A DNA stretch of 64,000 nt, taken from 66-474 sp040255405. GTDB lineage: Bacteria > Pseudomonadota > Gammaproteobacteria > Xanthomonadales > Rhodanobacteraceae. The notes under the pieces were generated by a model. The model had not been told where the DNA came from. It worked only from the letters and a program-made list of their open reading frames with translations, and did no database searches. The DNA is taken from contig JBDZUX010000001.1 of NCBI GenBank assembly GCA_040255405.1, forward strand, positions 1-64,000. Reading direction: 5' to 3'. Shown here piece by piece: positions 9,480 through 18,344 of this stretch. The translations under genes and the position numbers were made by a program. The stretch's first letter is position 1; the number at the start of each line of letters is the position of its first letter.

Positions 9480-10550
9480 TCATTGCGGTGCCGACTCCCA
9501 ATTCCCCCTTCCCGGTTCCCGGCTGTCCGGCCACACCAGCATCGCGTCGCCATACGAATAGAACCGGTAACGCTGTTCGACCGCGTGCCGGTACGCCGAC
9601 AACACGAACTCGCGCCCGGCGAACGCCGACACCAGCATCAGCAATGTCGATTCGGGCAGGTGGAAGTTGGTGATCAAGCCATCGACCGACGTGATCCGGT
9701 AGCCCGGGAAAATGAAGATCCGTGTTTCGCCCGCAAACGGCTCCACTTCGCCGCGCTCGCCGCGGGCGGCTTCCAGTGCGCGCACCACCGTGGTGCCGAC
9801 CGCGATCACGCGTCCGCCGCGTACCCGTGCGCGATGGATCTTCTCGACCAGCCCGGCGCCCACGTTCAACCACTCGCGGTGCATTTCGTGGTCTTCGATC
9901 CTCTCGGCGCGCACCGGCTGGAAGGTGCCGGCACCCACGTGCAGCGTGATGTAGTCGAAATCGATGCCGCGCGCGCGCAGCGCATCCAGCAACGCCGCGT
10001 CGAAATGCAATCCGGCGGTCGGCGCCGCCACCGCGCCGGGTTGGCGCGCGTAGACGGTCTGGTAGCGTTCACTGTCGCGTGGATCGTCCGGCCGCGCGAT
10101 GTACGGCGGCAATGGCATGTGGCCGACGCGCGACAGCAGTTTTTCGAGAGACTCGGTGCACTCGAATTTGAGTTCAAAGAACTGGCCCTCGCGGCCGAGC
10201 ACGCGCACCTGCGTGCCGTCGTCCAGCTCGATCAGACCCCCTTCGCGCGGCTTCTTGCTCACGCCCAGCATCGCCACCGCCGTGTGCGAGCCCGTAATGC
10301 GTTCCAGCATGATCTCGACCGCACCACCACTCGGCTTGCGGCCGAACAGGCGCGCCGGCAGCACGCGGGTGTCGTTGAACACGAGCAGATCGCCAGGGCG
10401 CAACAGCGAGGGCAGGTCGGTGAACGCGCGATCCGCCAGGCCCTGGTGCGGCGCATCGACCTCCAGCAGCCGGCTCGCGCTGCGCTTGGGCAGCGGTTGC
10501 TGCGCGATCAGCTCGACGGGCAGATCGTAATGAAAATCCGACTTCTTCAA
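9480..10550 (-). CDS. queA: S-adenosylmethionine:tRNA ribosyltransferase-isomerase
   Basis: QueA transfers the ribosyl group of SAM to preQ1-34 of tRNA, making epoxyqueuosine. The sequence carries the hallmark start LKKSDFHYDLPVELIAQQPL, then FNDTRVLPARLFG, PTAGLHFD, HVGAGTFQPVR, and the C-terminal ending RFYSYGDAMLV. Homology begins at the TTG at 10550 (356 residues); an in-frame ATG lies 33 bp upstream at 10583 and could be the real start. A 21-residue C-terminal tail after AMLV runs into the intergenic repeat and looks like recent drift. Upstream partner of tgt. Confidence 0.94.
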   Translation of the reverse strand: MKKSDFHYDLPVELIAQQPLPKRSASRLLEVDAPHQGLADRAFTDLPSLLRPGDLLVFNDTRVLPARLFGRKPSGGAVEIMLERITGSHTAVAMLGVSKKPREGGLIELDDGTQVRVLGREGQFFELKFECTESLEKLLSRVGHMPLPPYIARPDDPRDSERYQTVYARQPGAVAAPTAGLHFDAALLDALRARGIDFDYITLHVGAGTFQPVRAERIEDHEMHREWLNVGAGLVEKIHRARVRGGRVIAVGTTVVRALEAARGERGEVEPFAGETRIFIFPGYRITSVDGLITNFHLPESTLLMLVSAFAGREFVLSAYRHAVEQRYRFYSYGDAMLVWPDSREPGRGNWESAPQ

Positions 10551-10809
10551 GGCTTTGTGCAAATGCGGATGGCAAACGCGCATTGTAGAGCCCAACGATG
10601 GGCGGCCTCCTTTGCGCGTCGGCGAGCTGCCCGACCCTGCTGTCGAAAAACCTGACATTCGGTTGCCGTTTTTTCGTTTCTTGCGGTGACCGCCGCGGAT
10701 CTTCGCGACCGCGGACCCGGTTTATCCGGCGCTGCATGGGCCTCAGGCAACCGCCCCGGCGCGCCTGCAATCAAAGCGGCCGATGCACTTGCATCAAGGC
10801 ACGCAAAAT

Positions 10810-10867
10810 CGTCGAAAAAGCTTACGAAAAACCATCGCGCACGACGCGAGCCGCGATTTTTTCGACG
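10810..10867. promoter_or_regulatory. 10-bp inverted repeat upstream of a sigma-54 promoter
   Basis: CGTCGAAAAA at 10810-10819 is matched exactly by TTTTTCGACG at 10858-10867, with 38 bp between. It lies about 20-75 bp upstream of the -24/-12 element, the region where sigma-54 activators bind. The function as an activator (PrsR-like) site is inferred. Confidence 0.5.
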
Positions 10868-10886
10868 TGAAACAACGATATACAAA

Positions 10887-10903
10887 TTGGCATGCTAGTT
10901 GCT
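10887..10903 (+). promoter_or_regulatory. sigma-54 (RpoN) -24/-12 promoter
   Basis: TTGGCATG-CTAG-TTGCT matches the sigma-54 consensus TGGCACG-N4-TTGCW at all but one base. The invariant GG (10889-10890) and GC (10901-10902) are exactly 10 bp apart. It lies about 110 bp upstream of the PEP-CTERM gene; expression of PEP-CTERM genes is known to depend on RpoN and the PrsK/PrsR system in other bacteria. Confidence 0.75.
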
Positions 10904-11011
10904 ATTGCCATTGCACCGGCAAACCGGAAACCACAAGGCACCTTGGCAAGACCGCAAAGATGCCATCACGGCGCTTCCGGCACGGCGTCGCAACCAACGA
11001 GGGATACGACA

Positions 11012-11692
11012 ATGTCGATGAAAAACAAGCTGGTCCTGGCTGGCGTGCTTTCGGCAATGTGCGCCTCGGCCTACGCAGTTCCCGTGACCTATCTGGCGGC
11101 GGACAACAACGTGAGCTCGCTCGCGCAAATGGTCAATTCGAGCGCGAAGGCCGCCGAATTCAGCGCGGTGGCGGGCAGCCTGAATCTGGTCGATTTCGAG
11201 TCGCCTGTCCCCGCCGATGTCACGATCACGGGCGGCTCCACCACCAACGACAGCGGGTGCGGCGCCTTGTGCGGTTTCAACACGACTCCCGGCGGGCAGT
11301 TTTTTCGCTACGTCTTCGGTGGTTCGGTGACCTTCAGTTTCACCAATCCCGTCGACGCCTTCGGGTTTTACGTCAATGGCCTGCAAACGGACGCGGTCCC
11401 GCAACAGACCATCGTGTACGTCGACGGCTCCTCGGTGACCCGGACCATCAACATGCCGCCCGCGATCAACGGCGGGGGTGCATTCGTCGGGTTCATCGAC
11501 TTCGGGCAGCAGATCGCCAGCGTCACGTTCAATGCAACCAACGACATACTCGGATTCGACGACCTGCTGTTTGGCCGGTCCGAACACAATCCGAATCCCG
11601 TGCCGGAACCCGGGACACTGGTCCTGTTTGGCCTTGGCGTGCTCGGCATGGGATGGGCCTTGAAGCGCCGGCGTCAACAAGCCCGGGCCTGA
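11012..11692 (+). CDS. PEP-CTERM sorting-domain secreted protein
   Basis: A 226-residue exported protein: signal peptide MSMKNKLVLAGVLSAMCASAYA, a beta-rich extracellular domain of about 170 residues, and a C-terminal sorting tail with VPEPGTLVLFGLGVLGMGW followed by KRRRQQ. This is the classic PEP motif, hydrophobic helix and basic end. Such proteins are processed by exosortase and tied to exopolysaccharide/biofilm surfaces. The start at 11012 is chosen because gaggga sits 7-10 bp upstream and the signal peptide follows at once; the open frame further upstream overlaps the promoter. No exosortase gene is in the window. Confidence 0.93.
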   Translation: MSMKNKLVLAGVLSAMCASAYAVPVTYLAADNNVSSLAQMVNSSAKAAEFSAVAGSLNLVDFESPVPADVTITGGSTTNDSGCGALCGFNTTPGGQFFRYVFGGSVTFSFTNPVDAFGFYVNGLQTDAVPQQTIVYVDGSSVTRTINMPPAINGGGAFVGFIDFGQQIASVTFNATNDILGFDDLLFGRSEHNPNPVPEPGTLVLFGLGVLGMGWALKRRRQQARA

Positions 11693-11723
11693 CAAGCCTG
11701 CGCTCGACGATCCGCATCCACGT

Positions 11724-11749
11724 GCAGGGGCCTCGCGGGAGGCCCCTGC
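11724..11749. terminator. hairpin between convergent genes
   Basis: A perfect 10-bp stem (GCAGGGGCCT / AGGCCCCTGC) with a 6-nt loop lies between the PEP-CTERM gene and the convergent response regulator. There is no clear T-run, so intrinsic termination is only likely. Confidence 0.5.
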
Positions 11750-11756
11750 CGTCTCG

Positions 11757-12359
11757 TTACAACCAGCCCTTTTGCCGGGCCAACCGATACGCCTCGATCC
11801 GGTTGGCGACACCCAGCTTGCCGATTGCCTCGGACAGGTAATTGCGGACGGTGCCATGCGAAAGGTTGAGCTTGTGCGCGATCTCACCCGCACTCTGGCC
11901 TTCGCCCGCTAGCCGCAACACCTGGCGTTCGCGGTCATTGAGCGGATCGGCTTCGGTCCAGGCCTCCAGCGCCAATTCCGGCTCGATCGCACGCCCGCCG
12001 CGATGCACCATGCGCAGACTGTCGGCGAGTTTTTCCGCGGGCGCGTCCTTCAACAGGTAACCCGAAACCCCCGCATCCAGGGCGCGGCGCAGATAGCCGG
12101 AACGCGCGAACGTGGTCACGATCACGACTTTTACCGGAAGCTCGTGGCGCTGGATGCGCTGCGCGAGTTCGAGTCCGGTCAGTCCCGGCATTTCGATGTC
12201 GGAGATCAAAATGTCGGGTTTCAGGCGCTCGACTTCGCGCCACGCGGCTTCGCCGTCCGCGGCCGAACCCAGGACTTCGATGTCGGGTTCCAGTGCCAGC
12301 AGCGCCGCCAGCGCGCCGCGCACCATCGCCTGGTCTTCGGCCAACAGCACCCGCATCAT
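11757..12359 (-). CDS. DesR/NarL-family response regulator
   Basis: A 200-residue regulator: receiver domain with acidic pocket AED near residue 8 and phospho-acceptor D54 in ILISDIEMPGL, then a LuxR-type HTH (NDRERQVLRLAGEGQSAGEIA...GTVRNYLSEAIGKL). It activates transcription when phosphorylated. The ATGATG start overlaps the TGA of the histidine kinase gene, so the pair is co-translated. The target is unknown; DesK/DesR relatives often control membrane lipid or stress genes. Confidence 0.92.
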   Translation of the reverse strand: MMRVLLAEDQAMVRGALAALLALEPDIEVLGSAADGEAAWREVERLKPDILISDIEMPGLTGLELAQRIQRHELPVKVVIVTTFARSGYLRRALDAGVSGYLLKDAPAEKLADSLRMVHRGGRAIEPELALEAWTEADPLNDRERQVLRLAGEGQSAGEIAHKLNLSHGTVRNYLSEAIGKLGVANRIEAYRLARQKGWL

Positions 12360-13546
12360 GCGCGGCTGCCCGCAGGTTGTGCCAACGGCGCGGCGGCCAC
12401 CGGCGCGACCTTCTGCGCCGCCGCGCGTCCGGCGGATGCCAGCGGCAAGCGGATCTCGATGCCGGTGCCCTTGCCCCGCGGTGATTCGATCCACAGTTCG
12501 CCGCCGCGCGCGACGATGCGTTCGCGCATCCCGGTGAGTCCGTTGCCGCGTTCGTTGACGCCACCCCGGCCATCGTCGCGGATGCGCATCACCACGCGTT
12601 CGGCGCCGACGATCACGGTGACTTCGACGCGATTGGCGCGCGCGTGCCGCTGGATATTGGTGACGGCCTCGCGCAACACCAGCGCCAGACACGTTTCGAC
12701 TTCGACGGGCAGGTCCTGCGGATCGTGCCAGTACTCCATCTGCACGCCGGCGGCTTCCAGCAGCAGTCGCGCGGAAGCCAGTTCGGCCGCCATCGCCGCG
12801 GCGCGGATGCCGCTGACCGCGCTGCGCACCTGCGACAAGGCCTCGCGCGACACCCGCGCGACATCGGCCATTTCGCGGTGCGCGGCATTCGGATCACGCT
12901 GGATCAATCGGCCGGCCAGTTCCGATTTCAATGCCACCATCGACAGCGTGTGACCGAGCAGATCGTGCAGGTCGCGGCCGATGCGCTCGCGTTCGGCACT
13001 GGCGGCAAGGCGGCGGACTTCGTCCATCGACAGGCGCAGGTCGGCGCGATGCCGGCTCTGGATGCGTTCGGCGACGATCAGCGCCGAGACGATCGGACAC
13101 AGGATCCAGATGTTGACCAGCGACGCCCACGGAAACTGGAGCCAGAACCACTGGCCACTGTAGACCACCAGGCACGCCAGGATCAGGCTGCCCGATCGCC
13201 TCGGATCGCTCCAGGTGGCCGCCACCGCGCAGGCGTAGATCAGATACGTCTGCGCAAACGGGTTGAACGGCGTCACCGCCATGCTCAGCGCGGCGATCGC
13301 AAGCGCGTACCACACCGCGTGCCGGCGCGGGCACGTGTGCGCAAACCAGTAGAGCGCGAGGAAAACCGGCAGGCTCGGCACTGTCGCCAACAGCCAGTGC
13401 TCGAAACCCTTGGGTATGAACAACGCGGGGCCGAACAGCCACACCAGCCACACCAGCCAGACCCATGGCTCGAGCCGCGCGTACCAGCCGCGCGCTTCGC
13501 CGGCCTTCACGGAGAACGCCGAATCGGGGGCAATCTTCAGTTTCAA
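12356..13546 (-). CDS. DesK-like sensor histidine kinase
   Basis: A 396-residue kinase with about six hydrophobic segments in the first 160 residues (no large periplasmic domain), a HisKA_3 dimerisation/phosphotransfer helix with H194 in GRDLHDLLGHTLS, and an HATPase_c domain (REAVTNIQRHARAN, DDGRGG, GNGLTGMRERI). A proline/alanine-rich tail of about 25 residues follows. It should phosphorylate the overlapping response regulator. The membrane-embedded sensor suggests it reads membrane state. Confidence 0.92.
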   Translation of the reverse strand: MKLKIAPDSAFSVKAGEARGWYARLEPWVWLVWLVWLFGPALFIPKGFEHWLLATVPSLPVFLALYWFAHTCPRRHAVWYALAIAALSMAVTPFNPFAQTYLIYACAVAATWSDPRRSGSLILACLVVYSGQWFWLQFPWASLVNIWILCPIVSALIVAERIQSRHRADLRLSMDEVRRLAASAERERIGRDLHDLLGHTLSMVALKSELAGRLIQRDPNAAHREMADVARVSREALSQVRSAVSGIRAAAMAAELASARLLLEAAGVQMEYWHDPQDLPVEVETCLALVLREAVTNIQRHARANRVEVTVIVGAERVVMRIRDDGRGGVNERGNGLTGMRERIVARGGELWIESPRGKGTGIEIRLPLASAGRAAAQKVAPVAAAPLAQPAGSRA

Positions 13547-13591
13547 TCGCGCCGCCTCATGCCTGCCCCATGGTACGCGTTCGCACCGGCG

Positions 13592-14188
13592 TCACAACAC
13601 ATGCGGAATGAACCGCTTGGTGCGAAGCATGTAGTCGCGATAGGGCTGCCCGAGGTCCGCGCACAGCGCCCGTTCCTCGACGTGCACCCGATACCCGTAT
13701 CCGAGGGCCGCGCCGGCCATGATCGCGAGCAGCGCCGCCCAATTGGTCATCGCGATGCCGGCGCCGAGGAACATCAGCAAACCGCCGGTGTAGGACGGAT
13801 GGCGGATCAGCCGGTACGGCCCGCTGTCCACCACGTATTGCCCGGACCGGGTCGCCACCGTGCGGGTGAAAAACCGGCCGAGGCTCTTGATCGCGTACCA
13901 GCGGAACGCCAGCCCGGACAGCATCACCGCGATGCCGATCCAGAATTGCAGGCGCTGGCCGCGCTGCAGCGTGGTGCCGGGGAAATTGGCGTTGACGAGG
14001 ATGATCCCCGCCACGACACCCATGCCCACCGCCATCACGATCCAGACGTGCGAGCCGCGGTCGCGCACCCGGGCGCCTTTTTCCACCCGCTGGAAGAAGG
14101 TGCCGATCCACTCCGGCGCGAAACATGCGAAAAGCGCGGCGTAGAACACGGTCAGATGAAAGTGCGAGTGTGCAATCAACGCCGGCAT
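13592..14188 (-). CDS. ICMT-like integral-membrane methyltransferase
   Basis: A 198-residue membrane protein with the isoprenylcysteine carboxyl methyltransferase family signature: GPYRLIRHPSYTGGLLMFLG in the middle and the C-terminal SAM-binding EERALCADLGQPYRDYMLRTKRFIPHVL. Bacterial members methylate unknown small lipophilic or carboxyl substrates. The ATG at 14188 is favoured because ggaggccgcc directly precedes it; the frame also opens 14 codons earlier. It sits 45 bp upstream of the DesK-like kinase gene on the same strand and may be co-transcribed. Confidence 0.85.
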   Translation of the reverse strand: MPALIAHSHFHLTVFYAALFACFAPEWIGTFFQRVEKGARVRDRGSHVWIVMAVGMGVVAGIILVNANFPGTTLQRGQRLQFWIGIAVMLSGLAFRWYAIKSLGRFFTRTVATRSGQYVVDSGPYRLIRHPSYTGGLLMFLGAGIAMTNWAALLAIMAGAALGYGYRVHVEERALCADLGQPYRDYMLRTKRFIPHVL

Positions 14189-14404
14189 GGCGGCCTCCCG
14201 TGCGGTCCAGCCGACACCAGCATGCCGCAACCACCCGGAGCCGTCAGCCCCGAGGCGTCATCGATCGCTTCTGACAGCCGTCATGCCGCTTGTGGCGGGG
14301 TTACGCCCGAACCGGCTGCCTGTTAGAATCATCGGACGTTTTCTTTTCTGCGTTAAACACTTACGGGCGACGCCGCGGTGCCGCCCCTGCGTCTGGAGGC
14401 TCCC

Positions 14405-15910
14405 ATGAAATCGATCGACATGCTGCGCGAACTGCGTGAACAAGGCGGCAAGGTCCGCACCCACGGGCTGGACGATGCCACCGCCGAGCGCTTCGCCGGC
14501 CAGGATGCCGATCTCGCCGGCGCGATTGCCGACGCCCACGCCGCATTCAAGCAGCTGAAGTCGCAAAGCCCCGAAGTGCTGGGGCTGGACGAGGACACGC
14601 AGCTGCACGCCCTGCAGTCCGGCTTCGTCAACTTCTACCCGGACGACGCGGTGTGCCCGTTCGTGCCGCTGGCCGCGCGCGGCGCGTGGATCGTCACGCT
14701 GAAGGGCGCCGTGCTGTACGACTGCGGCGGCTACGGGATGCTCGGCTTCGGCCACAATCCGCCGGCGGTGCTGAAGGCGCTCGCCAAACCGCAGGTGATG
14801 GCCAACGTGATGACGCCGTCGCTGGCGCAGCACGCGTTCGCCGGCGCGCTGCGCCGCGAAATCGGCCACCGCGCCGGCAAGCATCCGTTCGCGAAGTTCA
14901 TGTGCCTCAATTCGGGTTCGGAATCGGTGACGCTGGCCGCGCGGATCGCCGACGTCAACGCCAAGCTGCAGACCGATCCGGGCGCGAAATACGCCGGCCG
15001 CACGATCAAGCGCCTCGTCGTGAAGGGCGCGTTCCACGGCCGCACCGAGCGCCCCGCGCTGTATTCGGATTCCTCGCGCAAGGCGTACGTGTCGAACCTC
15101 GCGAGCTTCCGTGACGAGCATTCGGTGGTTGCGATCCCGCCGTATGACGTGGCCGCGCTGCGGCGTGCCTTCGACGAAGCCGAGCAGAACGGCTGGTTCT
15201 TCGAGGCGATGTTCCTGGAACCCGTGATGGGCGAAGGCGATCCGGGCCGCGCGGTGACGCCGGAATTCTACGCCACCGCACGCGAATTGACCCAGGCGCA
15301 CGGTTCACTGCTGATGGTCGATTCGATCCAGGCCGGACTGCGCGCACACGGCGTGTTGTCGATCGTCGATTACCCGGGCTTCGAGAACCTGCCGGCGCCC
15401 GACATGGAAACCTATTCCAAGGCGCTCAACGGCGGACAGTTCCCGCTGTCGGTGGTGGCCTTGAACGAACGTGCCGCGGGCCTCTACAAGAAGGGCATCT
15501 ACGGCAACACCATGACCGGCAATCCGCGCGCGCTCGACATCGCCTGCGCGGTGCTGGCCGAGATCACCCCGGAGCTGCGCGCCAACATCCGCGAGCGCGG
15601 CATGCAGGCGGTGCAGAAATTGAACGCGCTGAAGGATGAACTGGGCGGCCTGATCACCAAGGTGCAGGGCACCGGGCTGTTGTTCTCGTGCGAACTGGCG
15701 CCGCAGTTCAAGTGCTACGGCGCGGATTCCATCGAGGAGTACATGCGCGAGCGCGGGATCAACGTGATCCACGGCGGCGCCAACTCGCTGCGCTTCACCC
15801 CGCACTTCATGATGAACGAAGCCGAGGTGGACCTGCTGGTATCGCACGTCCGCGAGGCGCTGCAAAAAGGCCCGCGTCAGCAAGTCGAAGCCAAGCGCGC
15901 CGCGGCATAG
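14405..15910 (+). CDS. class III PLP-dependent aminotransferase
   Basis: A 501-residue enzyme. Class III landmarks are MCLNSGSESVTLAARIAD (PLP phosphate binding), FLEPVMGEGD, and the PLP lysine in METYSKALNGGQFPLSVVAL. The Asp that contacts the pyridine nitrogen is in LLMVDSIQAGLR, where most relatives have DEVQTG. The N-terminal 70 residues are longer than in ornithine or acetylornithine aminotransferases. Substrate uncertain; lysine- or polyamine-type amino donors are possible. The ATG at 14405 has ggaggc upstream, and a TAGAATCATCG -10-like word lies at 14324. A strong terminator follows. Confidence 0.85.
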   Translation: MKSIDMLRELREQGGKVRTHGLDDATAERFAGQDADLAGAIADAHAAFKQLKSQSPEVLGLDEDTQLHALQSGFVNFYPDDAVCPFVPLAARGAWIVTLKGAVLYDCGGYGMLGFGHNPPAVLKALAKPQVMANVMTPSLAQHAFAGALRREIGHRAGKHPFAKFMCLNSGSESVTLAARIADVNAKLQTDPGAKYAGRTIKRLVVKGAFHGRTERPALYSDSSRKAYVSNLASFRDEHSVVAIPPYDVAALRRAFDEAEQNGWFFEAMFLEPVMGEGDPGRAVTPEFYATARELTQAHGSLLMVDSIQAGLRAHGVLSIVDYPGFENLPAPDMETYSKALNGGQFPLSVVALNERAAGLYKKGIYGNTMTGNPRALDIACAVLAEITPELRANIRERGMQAVQKLNALKDELGGLITKVQGTGLLFSCELAPQFKCYGADSIEEYMRERGINVIHGGANSLRFTPHFMMNEAEVDLLVSHVREALQKGPRQQVEAKRAAA

Positions 15911-15934
15911 CTGGCTGCGTTCCCGAGCATATCG

Positions 15935-15963
15935 AACGCCCGGCGCAACGCCGGGCGTTTTTT
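15935..15963 (+). terminator. intrinsic terminator
   Basis: An 11-bp GC-rich stem (AACGCCCGGCG / CGCCGGGCGTT) with a CAA loop, followed by a run of T. It ends the aminotransferase transcript. Confidence 0.92.
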
Positions 15964-15979
15964 CGCTGGTCGGCACTTT

Positions 15980-16083
15980 GCAGGTTGGACTGACGCCAGC
16001 TTCATGGGCGGAAGCCCCACGTCGTGCATCACGCAGAAACGTTGGGCTCCGCCGGATGAAACCCGGCCCGGCACCCACTTGTG
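15980..16083. repeat. dispersed palindromic repeat, family B copy 1
   Basis: About 104 bp beginning GCAGGTTGGACTGACGCC and ending with a related inverted arm (GGATGAAACCCGG...CCCACTTGTG). The reverse complement of 50319-50419 matches it over both arms, so this is a mobile or amplified short element present twice here in opposite orientation. Confidence 0.75.
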
Positions 16084-16084
16084 C

Positions 16085-16648
16085 TCAGGCCGCTTCGGCC
16101 TGGCGTTCTTCGAGAGCCCGGATCAAGGTGCTGGTGAATGCCGGGATGTCGTCGGGTTTGCGGCTGGTGATCAGGTTGCCGCTCTCGACGACTTCGCTGT
16201 CCTCCCAGTGTGCACCGGCGTTTTCGAGGTCGGCACGCAGCGAAGGCCACGAGGTCAGGTGTTTTTCGCGAACCAGGCCGGCGTTGATGAGCGTCCACGG
16301 TCCGTGGCAGATCGCGGCCACGGGACGCCCGGTGCGGCCAAACTCGCGCACGAAATCGATGGCCTTTTCGTGCAGGCGCAGCTTGTCGGGATTGATCACG
16401 CCGCCCGGCAGCACCAATGCGTCGTAGTCGGACGCGTGCGCCTTCGCCAGCGGCACGTCGACCTTCACCTGCCCGCCCCATTCGCCGTGGTTCCAGCCCT
16501 TGATCTGCTGCGCGTCGCCAGGCGCAATCACCGCCGTCGTGGCGCCGGCTTCCTCCAGAAGCTGCTTCGGCTTCATCAACTCGGATTGCTCGAATCCGTC
16601 GGTGGCCAGAATCGCGACCCTGCAGCCTTTCAGCTTGTCCTTGCGCAT
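16085..16648 (-). CDS. DJ-1/PfpI family protein (YhbO-like)
   Basis: A 187-residue single-domain protein of the type 1 glutamine amidotransferase-like superfamily. The nucleophilic Cys is in AAICHGPW (elbow), with upstream GGVINPDKL and the N-terminal acid region ILATDGFEQSEL. Relatives are stress proteins proposed to act as protein or nucleotide deglycases. The length is typical. An aggagcaacag site precedes the ATG. The gene stands alone. Confidence 0.9.
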   Translation of the reverse strand: MRKDKLKGCRVAILATDGFEQSELMKPKQLLEEAGATTAVIAPGDAQQIKGWNHGEWGGQVKVDVPLAKAHASDYDALVLPGGVINPDKLRLHEKAIDFVREFGRTGRPVAAICHGPWTLINAGLVREKHLTSWPSLRADLENAGAHWEDSEVVESGNLITSRKPDDIPAFTSTLIRALEERQAEAA

Positions 16649-16809
16649 GCTGTTGCTCCTGAACCCGTTGCCATCGTGGGAACGCGCAGGATACGCAGCG
16701 CGCCGTTAATCCCCCGTGTGCGCAAAGGAAGTGTCCCGCAAATCCGGCCCGCCGGTTCAGTCGATCGACAGCTACCGGCACGAAGCAAGCGATGCGGCAG
16801 CGCCCGCGG

Positions 16810-17280
16810 CTATCGGGTGCTGCCCCTGGGCTGCAGTATCGTCCCCCTGCAGCGCTTCGCGCCGCAGCGACACGCCCAGAGCTTCTTCATCTTCGGCGTG
16901 TGCGGCACGTCCAGCACGATGCCGTAGTTGTAGGTGAGTTCCTCGCCCGCCTTGATCGCGCGCCGGGTCTCGATGACCACCTTGTCCTTTTTCGCCCCGT
17001 CGACCTCCTCGATGTACGCGCGGCAGTTCGGCGCGCAGGAATGATTGATCCAGCGCGCGCTGTTGCCACCCACGTTCGCATCCACGATGTACTTGTCGTT
17101 CAACGTGAAAAGAAACGTGTGGCCGGTGTCGGCGCCATCGTCGTACAACCGATCGGCCTGCGCGTGCGTGATCAGGCGGCCCTTGTACTGGATCAGCACG
17201 GTGCGCGCGGGAATGTCGACGGCGGCATACACGCCGTTGCCGTGGATGGGCGAGCGGCGGACGATCAGGCGACGTGTCAT
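16810..17280 (-). CDS. SET-domain protein-lysine methyltransferase
   Basis: A 156-residue SET-domain protein, eukaryote-like in its motifs: SPIHGNGVYAAVDI, the SAM/substrate motif WINHSCAPNCRAYIE, GEELTYNYG, and a post-SET-like CRCGAKRCRG zinc-binding tail. Such small SET proteins occur in several proteobacteria and are thought to methylate lysines of bacterial or host proteins; the target here is unknown. The ATG at 17280 has aaggg upstream. The frame continues upstream antisense to the DUF488 gene, which I reject. Confidence 0.9.
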   Translation of the reverse strand: MTRRLIVRRSPIHGNGVYAAVDIPARTVLIQYKGRLITHAQADRLYDDGADTGHTFLFTLNDKYIVDANVGGNSARWINHSCAPNCRAYIEEVDGAKKDKVVIETRRAIKAGEELTYNYGIVLDVPHTPKMKKLWACRCGAKRCRGTILQPRGSTR

Positions 17281-17346
17281 CGTGAACCCTTCGGGACAAA
17301 CGCGTATGATGCCTTGACGTGCAGCCATCACACAATGGAGGTTGCC

Positions 17347-17733
17347 ATGGCATTCACGATCAAGCACGCCAACGAGCCCGCCAGCAAGGCCGACGGCGCG
17401 CGCATCCTCATCGACCGCCTGTGGCCGCGCGGCCAGTCCAGGGAGAAGTTGCAGCTCACCGCGTGGGTGAAGGACGTCGCGCCCAGCACCGAGTTGCGCA
17501 AATGGTTCGGTCACGATCCGGACAAGTGGGAGGAATTCCGGAAGCGTTACCGCGCGGAACTGGACGCGAACCCCGATGCGGTGACGGCGTTGCAGGCGCT
17601 GTTGAAGGAACACCCGAACGCGACCTTGCTCTTCATGGCACACGACGCCGAGCACTGCAATGCGACCGTGCTGGCCGAATACCTGCGCGAGCACGCGCCG
17701 CGCGCACGCAAGCGCGCGACGGCCCGGCCGTGA
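17347..17733 (+). CDS. DUF488 family protein
   Basis: A 128-residue protein with the DUF488 signature ILIDRLWPRGQSREKL near the start, WVKDVAPSTELRKWFGHDP in the middle and LLFMAHDAEHCNATVLAEYL near the end. Function not established. An excellent ggaggt site sits just before the ATG. Its stop overlaps the start of the PEBP gene (TGATG), so the two are coupled. It is divergent from the SET gene. Confidence 0.9.
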   Translation: MAFTIKHANEPASKADGARILIDRLWPRGQSREKLQLTAWVKDVAPSTELRKWFGHDPDKWEEFRKRYRAELDANPDAVTALQALLKEHPNATLLFMAHDAEHCNATVLAEYLREHAPRARKRATARP

Positions 17734-18269
17734 TGCGGTGCGCATGGCTGGGGCTTTGCCTCGCGCTTGCGCCTGCCGGGGCGTTCGGTGCGCGAGGCTT
17801 CACGCTCGACAGCCCGACGTTGTCCGACGGCGCACGCATGCCGATCGCGAACGTATACACCGAATGCGGCGGCGGCAACGTTTCGCCCGCGCTGGAGTGG
17901 CACCACCCGCCCGCTGGCACGAAGAGTTTCGCTGTCACGATGTACGACCCCGACGCCCCGGGCGGCTTCTGGCACTGGATCATCTACGAGATCCCGGTCG
18001 GCGCCCATGGCCTCAACGCCAATGCCGGCGCGCCGCGCAGCGGCAACGCGCCGGGCGATGCCGCGCAGGTGCCCAACGATTTCGGCGACCACGGCTATTC
18101 CGGCCCCTGCCCGCCAGCCGGCAAGCCGCACCACTACGTCATCACGGTGTACGCGCTCGATGTACCCGAACTGGGACTGGCCGCGCACGTCAGCCGCAAG
18201 ATCGCATTGGCGGGCATCGAAAAACACGCGCTCGCGAAGGCCACGTTGACCGTCGTGTGGGGCCGTTGA
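17733..18269 (+). CDS. YbhB/YbcL family PEBP (Raf-kinase-inhibitor-like) protein, exported
   Basis: A 178-residue protein with a short signal sequence (LGLCLALAPAGAFG) and the phosphatidylethanolamine-binding-protein fold: FTLDSPTLSDGARMP, NVSPALEWHHPPAGTKSFAVTMYDPDAPG, WHWIIYEIP and the ligand-site HGYSGPCPPAGKPHHY. Physiological ligand unknown in bacteria. Translationally coupled to the upstream DUF488 gene. Confidence 0.9.
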   Translation: MRCAWLGLCLALAPAGAFGARGFTLDSPTLSDGARMPIANVYTECGGGNVSPALEWHHPPAGTKSFAVTMYDPDAPGGFWHWIIYEIPVGAHGLNANAGAPRSGNAPGDAAQVPNDFGDHGYSGPCPPAGKPHHYVITVYALDVPELGLAAHVSRKIALAGIEKHALAKATLTVVWGR

Positions 18270-18344
18270 TCCACGCGTCGCGCGGCTCCGATCGCATCCC
18301 GGGCTAGAATCATCGCGTTGACCACCCCCGCGGATGCAAAGAGG

